Below, in pieces: positions 33,373-43,022 of a stretch of DNA of 64,000 bases. The DNA comes from Paludibacteraceae bacterium (lineage in GTDB: Bacteria; Bacteroidota; Bacteroidia; Bacteroidales; Paludibacteraceae). The notes beneath the pieces were generated by a model, which saw only the letters and a program-made list of their open reading frames with translations, ran no database searches and was not told the origin of the DNA. The number at the start of each line of letters is the position of its first letter. Position 1 is the first letter of the stretch. The translations under genes and the position numbers were made by a program. The stretch spans positions 62,001 through 126,000 of the forward strand of contig JAFXPK010000053.1 of NCBI GenBank assembly GCA_017527905.1. Direction: 5' to 3'.

Positions 33373-36300
33373 CTATTGCTTGATCAGTTTCTCATTGAAC
33401 ACGCCCTCCTCGCACTCAATGCGAACGATGTAGACACCTTGAGGGATTGCGCTCAAATCAATGCTGATCTCTTCCTTTCCAGGAGTATACTCCAATAATG
33501 CGCTACCGTTAACATCGAGGACACAGACATTGGAGATCAACGACTTAGCGGCTATGGTCACCCCGCAGGATGCAGGATTAGGATACATTGACAGTGATGA
33601 CTCGGAGATTTCAGTGTCAGTCAAGCCAGTGCCCCTGCACGTAATACTACCGTTCGCCTTGCCCGGAGTGGCTGTGATTCGTTCACAAACGTCGAAGAGC
33701 ACCCATTCTCCCGAGTTGTCGGTCTCGTAGCCAAACGATTCATTGGTATTGTGCGACACATATGAGGCTTCAGATATGATTTCATCAGAAGCGTTGCTCA
33801 GATAAAGGGTCTTCGACTTATCCACATTCAGGTTAAAGCTGAGGTAGAGAGGTCCATCAACAGGGTCGCTGTTCGCCCATACCAAAACACGCTGTTTGCT
33901 ATCCACTATGGTCGACTTGTATCCGTAGGCGATTTGGCTAAGTTTCAAGTTGCTTGACTTGTTAGAGAAGTAAAGTCCCGCCAAATCGACAGGCTCATCT
34001 CCGTAGTTGTAGACCTCAATCCAATCAGGATACTTACCATATGCGTCGGCATTGCCCGAGTTCCTATCGCTACTTGCGCACAACTCGTTGATAACGAGCG
34101 TGCATTTATAATCGCTTTTCGTGAAGACCGCGGTTATGGTACAAGTGCTTGTCAGCGAACCGCTCAGCTCGCCAGGCAGGTTTGTTGAACAGTTCTCCTT
34201 CTTCCCGGTCTCATCAAACCCGCTCTGGATTTCCCAATGGTCGAATTTGTAACCCACAGGAGGGTAAGCCATGAAATCGGTAGCGAATCCGGCCAAATAC
34301 TTGCCTTTGAATTCGCTTACAGTTTCTCCGTTTATCGTGAAATGCGCACCAGCGACATTCGACTTCAACTCAAAATCGACAGCGGCACCAGTTCCCATAT
34401 AAGTCTGAAGATGTTGCAAGATGTTCGCAGGTCTTTCCAACAAGAAAGTCAACATCGTATTGGCGGCATCTTTCGCATCCTTGCCCATATCGGCACAATA
34501 TTCAGCCTTCACAAGGCTGGTGATGCTATCGTAAACGAATCTAATACGATCCTCCGTGAAGGTGGTTGACAAGTGACGGAGGTATTTGGTCGTGAACTTT
34601 TTCGCGAACTCCGGGTTATTGCTCAAGTGCTTGAATATGGTGGTCATCCATGTTTGTTGGTTACCCCAATTCGTTTTGCCTTCACCCCTACAATAGGTAA
34701 TCATGTCGCTCGCACTGTTCAATGCGCCATCGTGTCCGCAACCATAATCCGTGTCGAAGACAATCCAACGGAAGCGGGAGCCGTCTTTCCGTTCTCTCCA
34801 AATCTTTGTGTTGTTGCCTGGCCAATCGGCATTGCAGATAAACTGTTGGAAGACTTGGTATTCCAGATATTCGTCCATATCCATACGGTTGCAGGCGCCG
34901 ACATAGAATTCATGCGTTGAATTGTCCGTACTCTCCAGATACGACACCAATTGATTGTAGGCGTCGATGGTTCCTTTCGAGACACCGATACCCTTTTGAT
35001 CAGAAAGAGTGATCAAATCCAGCTCCTCATCGTCGACACCATGGTTCGCCTTTACGTAGCTCGCATTGGTACGCTCCATCAAGGCCATCAGACCCTGGTA
35101 TTGACCATTGAGGTAATAAGCCACAGGCTGGTAAGCTTGGTAGTCGATGTTCATATGGGTGCAATAGGCCTGCATCAGTGCGTCTCTGAACTTCACCTTG
35201 TCGTTTTTTTGTCCAGTTTGCTGTCCACCTTGTTGACCGCCTTGCATACCGCCACCTTGCATGCCACCCGGCATACCACCTTGTCCAAAACCGCCACCAA
35301 AGTCACCGCCGAAGCCGCCACCAAAATCGAAGCCGCCGCCCCACATGCCCATACCGCCATCAGCGCCTTGTCCTCCGTTTCTCAGATAAATGGTTTGGGT
35401 ATAGAGGTCTGGTTTTGTGCCGAAGAAACGATAGTTGACAAGATCCACACCCGTCTTTTTGGATGCTTTCAGCGAAAGCGATTTCACAGTATATGTCCTT
35501 GTACATCCGCCTTCGATGGCCGCTTCCAACTCTTGCGAAAGCACCTGTTGTCCATCGACGAAATATTCGAAAGTGACAGGACGGGTCCAATCGTTGTTGT
35601 AGTTGGCCCGCATCATGGTACAAGTTTTATCACCTTGCGTACCGTTCGATCCCGTCACATACATACCAATGGTATTGTCGTTAAAGTAACGGTCTTCCAC
35701 CGTGAGGGATACCACAGGAATGGTAACGCCACCGCAACCATTGTGGTCATTATCGGCATAGATGTACGAGTGGGTCGCGATCGCACTTGGCAACATATCA
35801 TCGGCGAAGGCCTTCGCTCGTATGCTAGTATTGCTGTTGATGTTGATGGAAGAGTTATAGACGTTGCTCTGTTTCGTAGGCTCGCTACCATCGGTGGTGT
35901 AACGTATCGTAGCGCCAGCAGTTGCACAACTCAATTGCAGATTCACATTTCCGTGTTTCAATCCACCCTTCTCGCTGAACTCAGGCGCTTGGCATCGGGT
36001 CAGCTTTGCATAAGCGGTGGTGTTTGCCGCTCCCGGAGTAGGCTCCATATAACCCGTTTTGTTTTCATAACGTCCGAACGATATGTGTGCGGTTTGGGCA
36101 TCGTAGGCGATAGAGTCGACCAACGTGTTACCATTCTTTAACAAGAGGTAACCGCCATCAGCATCGAGCTTGTACGGTGAATGTTTAGGCTGTTCGCTCT
36201 CGTCAAACCACATCAACGAGTAGTTGTTGGCATCCACCATAAAATCGCTTTGGATTTGCCAAGTCCACTTTTCGGTATATTTCTTGGAGGTCTTCTTGTA

Positions 36301-36507
36301 ATGCACCAAGGTGTAACCTCTTAAATTAACACTTTGCTGTTGATCGTTCGTGAATTCGATGAAGCCCGAAAAATTGTAATTGTCAGTGTTCATCATAGTA
36401 GACAAATTACAAGGCATCACCTCGTTCATCCGAACGGCAGCGTTGCCGGTCATACTTCCGCATAGGAGAAGTAATGCCATGATTTTTTTTGTATATCTCG
36501 TTACCAT
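33373..36507 (-). CDS. CotH-kinase protein with lamin-tail domains and T9SS sorting domain
   Basis: 1044 residues from MVTRYTKKIMALLLLCGSMTGNAAV (signal peptide). Order of domains: lamin-tail-like domain (about 25-165), chitobiase/FN3-like C-terminal domain (PTKQSNVYNSS region, about 175-265), CotH protein-kinase-like domain (about 270-730; NGQYQGLMALMERTNASYVKANHG and WRERKDGSRFRWIVFDTDYGCG), beta-repeat, second lamin-tail domain (LVINELCASSDRNSG..., about 800-950) and T9SS type A sorting domain (SMYPNPASCGVTIAAKS... NEKLIKQ). A Gly/Gln/Met-rich insert (about 382-432) interrupts the CotH domain. Spore-coat CotH proteins phosphorylate coat proteins; the bacteroidetal substrate is unknown. Confidence 0.85.
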   Translation of the reverse strand: MVTRYTKKIMALLLLCGSMTGNAAVRMNEVMPCNLSTMMNTDNYNFSGFIEFTNDQQQSVNLRGYTLVHYKKTSKKYTEKWTWQIQSDFMVDANNYSLMWFDESEQPKHSPYKLDADGGYLLLKNGNTLVDSIAYDAQTAHISFGRYENKTGYMEPTPGAANTTAYAKLTRCQAPEFSEKGGLKHGNVNLQLSCATAGATIRYTTDGSEPTKQSNVYNSSININSNTSIRAKAFADDMLPSAIATHSYIYADNDHNGCGGVTIPVVSLTVEDRYFNDNTIGMYVTGSNGTQGDKTCTMMRANYNNDWTRPVTFEYFVDGQQVLSQELEAAIEGGCTRTYTVKSLSLKASKKTGVDLVNYRFFGTKPDLYTQTIYLRNGGQGADGGMGMWGGGFDFGGGFGGDFGGGFGQGGMPGGMQGGGMQGGQQGGQQTGQKNDKVKFRDALMQAYCTHMNIDYQAYQPVAYYLNGQYQGLMALMERTNASYVKANHGVDDEELDLITLSDQKGIGVSKGTIDAYNQLVSYLESTDNSTHEFYVGACNRMDMDEYLEYQVFQQFICNADWPGNNTKIWRERKDGSRFRWIVFDTDYGCGHDGALNSASDMITYCRGEGKTNWGNQQTWMTTIFKHLSNNPEFAKKFTTKYLRHLSTTFTEDRIRFVYDSITSLVKAEYCADMGKDAKDAANTMLTFLLERPANILQHLQTYMGTGAAVDFELKSNVAGAHFTINGETVSEFKGKYLAGFATDFMAYPPVGYKFDHWEIQSGFDETGKKENCSTNLPGELSGSLTSTCTITAVFTKSDYKCTLVINELCASSDRNSGNADAYGKYPDWIEVYNYGDEPVDLAGLYFSNKSSNLKLSQIAYGYKSTIVDSKQRVLVWANSDPVDGPLYLSFNLNVDKSKTLYLSNASDEIISEASYVSHNTNESFGYETDNSGEWVLFDVCERITATPGKANGSITCRGTGLTDTEISESSLSMYPNPASCGVTIAAKSLISNVCVLDVNGSALLEYTPGKEEISIDLSAIPQGVYIVRIECEEGVFNEKLIKQ

Positions 36508-36768
36508 AAGCGATGTTTGATTTATACTTTTCTCGCATAAAAGTACTTCTTTTTTCCATACGTAGGTTATCTTCAATGGCACAAAAACATGGCTAGAACC
36601 CCATATTTTGCTATGTTTTTCGGCTCTTTTCGGCGGTTCATCGGGCATAATGTTCCGTTCTTGACTAAAACACGAACTTTGGTTGAAAACTAAAATGGGC
36701 GATTATATTTTGCATTATTGGGGAATAAATACACAACGATGTTTTTCTATCAAAAGGGTGTCGATTTT

Positions 36769-36866
36769 AGAGACGCTATGCAGGAAAGGTAGAGACGCAA
36801 TGTGGGGGGGAAGGTAGAGACGCAATGTGGGGAAAGGTAGAGACGCAAAAGCTGGCGTCGCTACAA
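36769..36866. repeat. Tandem GTAGAGACGCAA repeat
   Basis: In the 412-bp gap between serS and the CotH gene, a unit AAGGTAGAGACGCAATGTGGGG of 22-25 bp is repeated two to three times in tandem (36785-36850). A partial unit TAGAGACGC precedes it, and a last unit ends in an imperfect palindrome (AGACGCAAAAGCTGGCGTCGCTAC-like). It is related to the palindromes at 621 and 781. Copies of AATTCTTAATTCTTAATTC follow at 36878-36903. Confidence 0.85.
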
Positions 36867-36919
36867 ACCGGATTCTTAGTTCTTAATTCTTAATTCTTAA
36901 TTCGAACGAGCCTCAAGGC

Positions 36920-38191
36920 TTATTTTATCATATCGCAACCCATGTAAGGCACCAATACCTTAGGGATCTTGATGCCCTCAGGAGTTTGGTTGTTCTCCAA
37001 CAGAGCCGCCACGATACGAGGCAGAGCCAAAGCGCTACCATTCAACGTGTGGCAAAGCTGCGCCTTCTTGTCCGCACCCTTGTAACGACATTTCAGGCGG
37101 TTCGCCTGGTAGGTGTCGAAGTTAGAGACGGAAGAAACCTCCAACCAGCGCTGTTGTGCGGCGGAGAAGACCTCGAAGTCATAGCAAGTAGCGGCGGTGA
37201 AACTCATATCGCCACCACACAGATGGAGGATACGGTAAGGGAGTTCCAACTTGAGCAACAAGCCCTCCACGTGGGCCAACATCTCCTTGTGCGACTCTTT
37301 CGAGTGCTCAGGCGTATCGATGCGCACGATCTCGATCTTGGAGAACTCGTGCAGACGGTTCAATCCACGCACATCCTTTCCGTAAGAACCAGCCTCACGG
37401 CGGAAGCACTGCGTATAGGCGCAGTTCTTGATAGGGAGATCCTTCTCGTCCAAGATGACATCACGGTAGATGTTCGTGACAGGCACCTCAGCGGTAGGGA
37501 TCAGGTAGAGGTCATCCACCTCACAATGGTACATTTGTCCCTCCTTGTCAGGCAATTGGCCTGTTCCGTAACCAGAAGCCTGGTTAACGACAGTCGGAGG
37601 CATGATCTCCTGATAACCCGCATTGCGAGCCTCGTCCAGGAAGAAGTTGATGAGCGCGCGCTGCAACCTTGCGCCATAACCCTTGTAGACAGGGAAACCA
37701 GCACCTGAGATCTTCACACCCAACTCAAAATCGATCAGGTCATATTTCTTCGCCAACTCCCAGTGTGGCAATGCGTCCTTCCCCAAATTAGGGATCTCGT
37801 TACCCATCTTCTCCACCACGTTATCCTCCGCGGTCTTGCCCTCTGGAACATCATCGTATGGCATGTTAGGGATGGTGTATAAGATTGAGTTGATCTCCTC
37901 CTGAGACTTATCCATGCTATCCTGCAAAGATTTCGTAGTCTCCTTCAGGGAAGCGACCTTAGACTTAACGTCCTCCGCTTCAGCCTTCTTGCCCTCCTTC
38001 ATCAAGGAGCCCACGCTCTTGGAGAGAGAGTTGATCTCAGCCAAAGCGGTATCCAACTGAGCTTGAGAGGAACGTCTCACTTTGTCCAACTCAAGTATCT
38101 TCACGATGAGGTCTTTCGCCTCAAAATGTTTTTTTGCCAACTTACGGACAACCTCCTCAGGATTCTCCGTAATAACCTTCAACGTCAACAT
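36920..38191 (-). CDS. serS: Serine--tRNA ligase
   Basis: 423 residues. A class II synthetase charging tRNA-Ser (and tRNA-Sec where present). An N-terminal coiled-coil arm (about 30-110, QLDTALAEINSLSKSVGSLMKEGKKAEAE) is followed by the catalytic domain. Motif 2 is in CFRREAGSYGKDVRGLNRLHEFSKIEI and motif 3 in NGSALALPRIVAALLENNQ. Normal length. It follows the FKBP gene by 26 bp on the same strand and may be the third gene of that operon. Confidence 0.95.
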   Translation of the reverse strand: MLTLKVITENPEEVVRKLAKKHFEAKDLIVKILELDKVRRSSQAQLDTALAEINSLSKSVGSLMKEGKKAEAEDVKSKVASLKETTKSLQDSMDKSQEEINSILYTIPNMPYDDVPEGKTAEDNVVEKMGNEIPNLGKDALPHWELAKKYDLIDFELGVKISGAGFPVYKGYGARLQRALINFFLDEARNAGYQEIMPPTVVNQASGYGTGQLPDKEGQMYHCEVDDLYLIPTAEVPVTNIYRDVILDEKDLPIKNCAYTQCFRREAGSYGKDVRGLNRLHEFSKIEIVRIDTPEHSKESHKEMLAHVEGLLLKLELPYRILHLCGGDMSFTAATCYDFEVFSAAQQRWLEVSSVSNFDTYQANRLKCRYKGADKKAQLCHTLNGSALALPRIVAALLENNQTPEGIKIPKVLVPYMGCDMIK

Positions 38192-38217
38192 ATTCTACTG
38201 GAATTATGAATTATTAC

Positions 38218-38736
38218 TTATTTTTCGACTTTGATAACCTCGTTCAGCGTCATATCATACACGACGGCGGAATATGACAGAACGGTAACGGATCTGCCTC
38301 CGTATGAGAATTGAGTGCTTATCGACCCATACATTAGGTAGTATGGAATATACAACATGTAGTTGGAGCCCTCCGTCATGTGGCGAATACCGATTTGAAG
38401 GCCTTCCTCCAAATCCACCAATGCGACCGTTTCCGTTTTCGACACGTAGACGGAGTCATTGTATGTCTTCCCCGTATAGGTGATACTAACTGTGTCACTC
38501 AGGCCCGGCTTCTCACCCGCACCCTTTGAAACGACAGAATAGAGCAAACCGCTGGGATCAGCCAAGACATCTTCCTCCGAACTTTTTTCCTTCATGAAAC
38601 GTTCACTGGCATCTTTGTTCTGCCGGATCCTGGCAACCTGATTAGGCACTGAATCCTCCTCTTCCTTATCCTTACAAGATGAGACCAGCGTACTCAACAC
38701 AACAAGGGGGAATATCCACCACAAAATTCTTCTCAT
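38218..38736 (-). CDS. FKBP-type peptidyl-prolyl isomerase-like lipoprotein
   Basis: 172 residues with a lipobox (STLVSSC, Cys21). A helical lead (QVARIRQNKDASERFMKEKSSEEDV) precedes an FKBP-like domain: SGLLYSVVSKGAGEKPGLSDTVSITYTGKTYNDSVY, then LQIGIRHMTEGSNYMLYIPYYLMYGS. This is the layout of Bacteroidetes gliding/FKBP lipoproteins that assist folding of envelope proteins; several active-site aromatics look altered, so activity is uncertain. Its ATG overlaps the stop of the O-methyltransferase gene (ATGA). Confidence 0.75.
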   Translation of the reverse strand: MRRILWWIFPLVVLSTLVSSCKDKEEEDSVPNQVARIRQNKDASERFMKEKSSEEDVLADPSGLLYSVVSKGAGEKPGLSDTVSITYTGKTYNDSVYVSKTETVALVDLEEGLQIGIRHMTEGSNYMLYIPYYLMYGSISTQFSYGGRSVTVLSYSAVVYDMTLNEVIKVEK

Positions 38737-39374
38737 TGTTTTATTTTCCTTATCAAAGTCATTCCGTCACGAACAGGGACGATCACACGTTCGACACGTT
38801 CATCGGAAAAGACTTTATCATTAAACTTCTGAATACCGACGGTCTGCGCGTCCTTCGAATCCTCCAGCACATGACCATCCCACAAAGTATTGTCCGCGAT
38901 CAGCAACCCGCCAAGCCTCAACTTGGGGAACACCACATCGAAATACTCCGAATAGTGTCGCTTGTTGCCATCCATAAAAACCACATCGAAGAGGCCGTCC
39001 AGACCAGGGATAATCGCGGAGGCATCCCCGATATGCAGATGGATTTTGTCCGACATTCCAGACTTCAGGAATACCTCCTGCAGGAAATCCTCCATCTCGT
39101 CGTTGATCTCCAACGTATGCAACTCCCCGTCCTCTGGCAGAGCCTCCGCCATACAAATTGCGGAGTAACCCGTGAATGTGCCGATCTCCAAGATCCGCTT
39201 CGCCGACATCATCGAGCAGAACATCTTCAGCATCCTACCCTGCAAATGGCCGGAAAGCATACGGGGCTTTAAGGTGCGCAGATGGGTTTCCCTCGTCAAC
39301 CAAGAGAGCACCTCCGGCTCCTTGTCGATGTGCGAAAGCACATATTCTTCTATGGATGCGCCAGACATGTTCAT
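38733..39374 (-). CDS. O-methyltransferase, class I SAM-dependent (caffeoyl-CoA OMT-like)
   Basis: 213 residues from MNMSGASIEEYV. Motifs: RILEIGTFTGYSAICMAEALP (SAM binding), LHTLEINDEM, HIGDASAIIP, FDVVFMDGNKRHYSEYFD (metal-binding and catalytic Asp) and LLIADNTLW. This is the small bacterial family close to caffeoyl-CoA O-methyltransferase; the acceptor is unknown. The -7 box ends only 6 nt before this ATG, so the message is probably leaderless or nearly so, and an upstream TTG start is excluded. First gene of the OMT-FKBP(-serS) operon. Confidence 0.85.
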   Translation of the reverse strand: MNMSGASIEEYVLSHIDKEPEVLSWLTRETHLRTLKPRMLSGHLQGRMLKMFCSMMSAKRILEIGTFTGYSAICMAEALPEDGELHTLEINDEMEDFLQEVFLKSGMSDKIHLHIGDASAIIPGLDGLFDVVFMDGNKRHYSEYFDVVFPKLRLGGLLIADNTLWDGHVLEDSKDAQTVGIQKFNDKVFSDERVERVIVPVRDGMTLIRKIKQ

Positions 39375-39380
39375 ATCCCG

Positions 39381-39388
39381 CAAAATTA
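39381..39388 (-). promoter_or_regulatory. -7 box of the O-methyltransferase operon
   Basis: TAATTTTG on the reverse strand, exact consensus. It ends 6 nt before the ATG at 39374 and 12 nt before a second ATG at 39368. Confidence 0.65.
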
Positions 39389-39516
39389 CATATTTTTCGA
39401 GACAATCCTGTTCTCTTCACATAATATTTTTCCTATGGAAATGTAACACACGGATGCCACCAATGTCTCGACGGAAGGAAACTTCGGGCAGGTGCGAAAC
39501 GTTCCATCCTTTCCCA

Positions 39517-41571
39517 TCACCATCCAGGAATCACATAATCGATGGAATCAACGGCCTCAATGACTCCTTCCTCCTCCTTTTCCTCATTAGGGGTAGGGAA
39601 AGGCTTTCCCTCGATGTTCTTGAATGCGCTCCAGTATTGGGCCTTCTTGTACATCTCCACACTCTTTTCAGGGACGTAAACCGGGATGTTCCTATCAACG
39701 TTTTCAAAGGTGCACCAAGTGATTTCCGGCGGGGTAACGCTCTTGCAAGTTATGCTTTTCAGCCCCCTACAACCCGCGAACACTGAGATGTCAAGTTTTC
39801 TCACACGGCTAGGGATGGTGATACTTTCCAGACTGCTACAACCTTCAAACGCAGCCATGTCAATGAAACTCACATCGTCATGTAACGTCACACTGGTCAG
39901 GCCCATGCAATTGAGAAACGCTTTATATCCGATCTCCGTCACGTTCTTAGGAATCACCATGCTCTTTAAGCCTATGCAATTCTTGAATGCGGCAATACCG
40001 ACTTTATTCATCTTATTGGAAAGCGTCACGTTAGTCAGCCCCATACAATTTTCAAAGGCGTTGGACTCCAAAGACCGCACACTGTTGGGAATTTTGTACA
40101 CCCCCTTTTTAGCGCATGGACAAAGGATAAGCTCTGTCTTATCCCCATTGAACAGCACTCCGTTTTCCGAACTAAAATCAGGGTTCCCCTTCGCCACATT
40201 TATGTTCATTAGGCTGACACACTCGTCAAACACGCCGGTCCGAATCAACTTCATGCTGGCGGGGATCGTCACACTTCTCAAGGCGGAGCATCCTGAAAAA
40301 ACGAACGTTTCAATCTCCTTCACACCTGGTTGTATCACAACGTTTTTCAGCGTCTGACTTTCCGAGAAAGCGCCCTCCCCGATCACACTCACACCTCCCG
40401 GGATTGTCACGTCAGTCAGCTCACCGGCATAAAACGCCATCGGCGCTATCGTATATTTTTTACCCTTGTAATTGGAAGGCAACGTGATGGACTTCGCTTC
40501 GCCAGTGTATGCCAACAACTCCACGGTGCTATCATTCCGCTCATAGAAGATAAAATCCCCGGATGTCTTAAGCTTGCTAACGGCAGGAACGGATGGATAG
40601 ACATCAAACCCGTCTGATTTTATCGGCATATCAGAATAGTTGTACACCTCCCGAAGCTTATTGCAATTGATAAAAGAAATATTCCCTTTTACACTTAACG
40701 GTATGGTTATACTTATCAATCCATAATTATTAAAAGCCGTACTCTCAACTTCCCGCACGCCCTCAGGAATCCTATAAAAGCCGGACTTCGCACTAGGAAA
40801 TAAGATCAGTTTCGTTTTCGTCTTATCAAACAAGACACCTTCCTCCGAGCAATAGCTGGGATTGTCTTTTTCCACATATATGTTCTGGAGTCTGATGCAG
40901 CGTCTAAAAGCATCATACTTAATTTCCGTCACCCCCTTGGGGATAGTGATGCTCGTCAAACTGCAATTATAAAAAGCATCACTTTCAATTTTTTTCACAC
41001 TATCGGATATCGACACGTTAGCCAGCGACGAACAATGCTTAAACACTTCTTTTTCAATCTCTTTTACGCTATCAGGAATAGTAACGCTTTTCAGCGCTAC
41101 GCAACTATGGAAAGCACCGGATCCAATCGTCTTCGTTTTTTTGGGAAGAGTCACATCGGTGAGGCTTCTACATCCCGCAAAAGCACGGCGATCTATAACC
41201 GAAAGGCTATCAGGAATCGAGACGCTTTTCAAGGCGAAACATTTAAAAAAAGCGTGAGATTGAATCAACCGCACGCCATTAGGAATGACTACGTTGGTCA
41301 ACTTATCACATGACTCAAACGCACTACTTCCAATCACCCCCACAACATAGGTCACATCCTTGTAGGTTACTTTCTCGGGGATGACGACAGACCCCGAATA
41401 CTCGTTTTTATAGGAGTCGCTATATTCCCCTTTATAAGTTACTTTCGCCCATTTACCAAAGAAATCATACCAAATCGTGTCGCCGCTACTGTTCACCACC
41501 CATGTGTCCGACGCCACAGCGCCGAGGCACATCAAGGTAGAACCTATAGCAGCCAATAAAAACCTTCTCAA
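39517..41571 (-). CDS. BspA-like leucine-rich repeat surface protein, probable TTG start
   Basis: 684 residues from a TTG codon: (M)RRFLLAAIGSTLMCLGAVASD, a good signal peptide for which no ATG exists nearby. From residue 70 onward it consists of about twenty 23-residue LRR-5 units of the form SAFxxCxxLTNVxIPxxVxxIG, interrupted by NPSYCSEEGVLFDKTKTKLILFP-type islands. BspA-like repeats mediate adhesion or surface binding. The end (EEKEEEGVIEAVDSIDYVIPGW) is acidic and lacks a T9SS domain. A second member of the family is at 60778. It follows hisB by 44 bp. Confidence 0.8.
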   Translation of the reverse strand: MRRFLLAAIGSTLMCLGAVASDTWVVNSSGDTIWYDFFGKWAKVTYKGEYSDSYKNEYSGSVVIPEKVTYKDVTYVVGVIGSSAFESCDKLTNVVIPNGVRLIQSHAFFKCFALKSVSIPDSLSVIDRRAFAGCRSLTDVTLPKKTKTIGSGAFHSCVALKSVTIPDSVKEIEKEVFKHCSSLANVSISDSVKKIESDAFYNCSLTSITIPKGVTEIKYDAFRRCIRLQNIYVEKDNPSYCSEEGVLFDKTKTKLILFPSAKSGFYRIPEGVREVESTAFNNYGLISITIPLSVKGNISFINCNKLREVYNYSDMPIKSDGFDVYPSVPAVSKLKTSGDFIFYERNDSTVELLAYTGEAKSITLPSNYKGKKYTIAPMAFYAGELTDVTIPGGVSVIGEGAFSESQTLKNVVIQPGVKEIETFVFSGCSALRSVTIPASMKLIRTGVFDECVSLMNINVAKGNPDFSSENGVLFNGDKTELILCPCAKKGVYKIPNSVRSLESNAFENCMGLTNVTLSNKMNKVGIAAFKNCIGLKSMVIPKNVTEIGYKAFLNCMGLTSVTLHDDVSFIDMAAFEGCSSLESITIPSRVRKLDISVFAGCRGLKSITCKSVTPPEITWCTFENVDRNIPVYVPEKSVEMYKKAQYWSAFKNIEGKPFPTPNEEKEEEGVIEAVDSIDYVIPGW

Positions 41572-41615
41572 ATCCAAATTCAAATTCAAAATTCTTAATT
41601 CTTAATTCAAAATTT

Positions 41616-42749
41616 TCAAAGGGTTCCCTTCGTCGAAGGCAGCTCATACTTGTAAATGTCCCGTTTGATGGCCATCTTAATGGAACGGGCCAAGGCCTTG
41701 AAGATGCCTTCGATCTTATGGTGCTCGTTCTCCCCCTCCGCCTTGATATTCAAGTTCATACGGGCCGAATCGCTCAACGACTTGAAGAAGTGGAGGAACA
41801 TCTCCGTTGGCATGTCACCCACATACTCACGCTTGAACTCAGCGTTCCACACCAACCAAGGGCGGCCACCGAAGTCCAGCGCCACAGAGCAGAGGCAATC
41901 ATCCATCGGCAGGCAATAGCCATAGCGCTCGATGCCACGCTTGTCGCCCAGCGCCTTCAGGATCGCCTCGCCCAATGCGATGGCGGTATCCTCGATCGTA
42001 TGGTGCTCGTCCACGTTCAGGTCACCCTTCACCTTCACGGTCAGGTCACAGCCAGAGTGCTTGCCGATTTGCTCCAACATATGGTCGAAGAAGCCCAAGC
42101 CGGAGGATATGTCGCACTTGCCTGTTCCGTCCAAATTGATTTGCACGAAGATATCGGTCTCCTTGGTGGTACGCTGTACGGTCGCCACCCGCTCCCCTGC
42201 GAAGAGAAACTCGGCGATCTGGTTCCAACCCGTCACCACCTTGGCGCAGGCCTCCGTCAACTGAGCCTCCGCCAACTCCTTCGTCGCGGCCTCCACGGAA
42301 GGAGCGATCAGAAGGGCACGGCAGCCTAAGTTCTTCGCCAGCATCACGTCCGTCAGACGGTCACCGATCACGTAGGAGTGGGCCATATCATACGAGCCAT
42401 CCATGTAGCTGGTCAGCATGGCGGTGCCCGGTTTGCGGGTCGGGAGGTTATCCTCCGGGAATGATTTATCGATGAATATCTTATCGAACTCGATCTCCTC
42501 CCCCTTCAGCGTCTCCAACATCTTGGACTGCACCAAGTCGAAGTTCTTCTGAGGATAGGCCTCGGTGCCCAAACCATCCTGGTTCGTCACCATGACCAGT
42601 TCGAACGAGCAGTTCTTACGGATGAAATACAGATTACGGAGGACACCCGGCAAGAACGTCATCTGTTCCAAGTTGTCCACTTGATACGTGACAGGCGGCT
42701 CCACAATCAACGTGCCATCCCTGTCTATGAAAAGAGCGGTCTTCATCAT
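41616..42749 (-). CDS. hisB: Bifunctional histidinol-phosphatase / imidazoleglycerol-phosphate dehydratase
   Basis: 377 residues. The N-terminal HAD phosphatase domain begins [15 protein letters not shown] (DxDxT) and the C-terminal dehydratase domain carries [30 protein letters not shown] and [16 protein letters not shown] metal-binding motifs. It catalyses the sixth and eighth steps of histidine biosynthesis. The other his genes are not in this window, so hisB stands apart from any his operon. The start MMKTALF lies just after a TTG-N19-TACCTTTG promoter. Confidence 0.93.
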   Translation of the reverse strand: MMKTALFIDRDGTLIVEPPVTYQVDNLEQMTFLPGVLRNLYFIRKNCSFELVMVTNQDGLGTEAYPQKNFDLVQSKMLETLKGEEIEFDKIFIDKSFPEDNLPTRKPGTAMLTSYMDGSYDMAHSYVIGDRLTDVMLAKNLGCRALLIAPSVEAATKELAEAQLTEACAKVVTGWNQIAEFLFAGERVATVQRTTKETDIFVQINLDGTGKCDISSGLGFFDHMLEQIGKHSGCDLTVKVKGDLNVDEHHTIEDTAIALGEAILKALGDKRGIERYGYCLPMDDCLCSVALDFGGRPWLVWNAEFKREYVGDMPTEMFLHFFKSLSDSARMNLNIKAEGENEHHKIEGIFKALARSIKMAIKRDIYKYELPSTKGTL

Positions 42750-42767
42750 TTTTATACAATTGAGGTC

Positions 42768-42797
42768 CAAAGGTACAAAAATTCAGTGGGATGGCAA
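42768..42797 (-). promoter_or_regulatory. Promoter of hisB
   Basis: On the reverse strand TTG (42797-42795), a 19-bp spacer, then TACCTTTG (42775-42768): a full Bacteroidetes -33/-7 pair, 18 nt before the ATG. Confidence 0.75.
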
Positions 42798-42912
42798 GAG
42801 AGGGAATGAAAAAGAGGGTGCGGCGGGAGAGAAACGTTCTCCGCCTAAAGTTAAGCAATGATAAAAAAGTGTATTTTTCGCAAAAAGAGAACGTCGATAA
42901 AAAATATATTCC

Positions 42913-42920
42913 TATATTTG
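42913..42920 (+). promoter_or_regulatory. -7 box of the DUF2339 gene
   Basis: TATATTTG, exact consensus, 102 nt before the ATG. The long leader has no clear structure. Confidence 0.55.
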
Positions 42921-43022
42921 TTAAAGAGAGAGGGAGATGATTCTCTTTGTTTGCCTCAAAATAACGGACAAAGAAGCATTAAACCCGTATAGTAAACATC
43001 AGAAAAAAAACAGATTATACAT

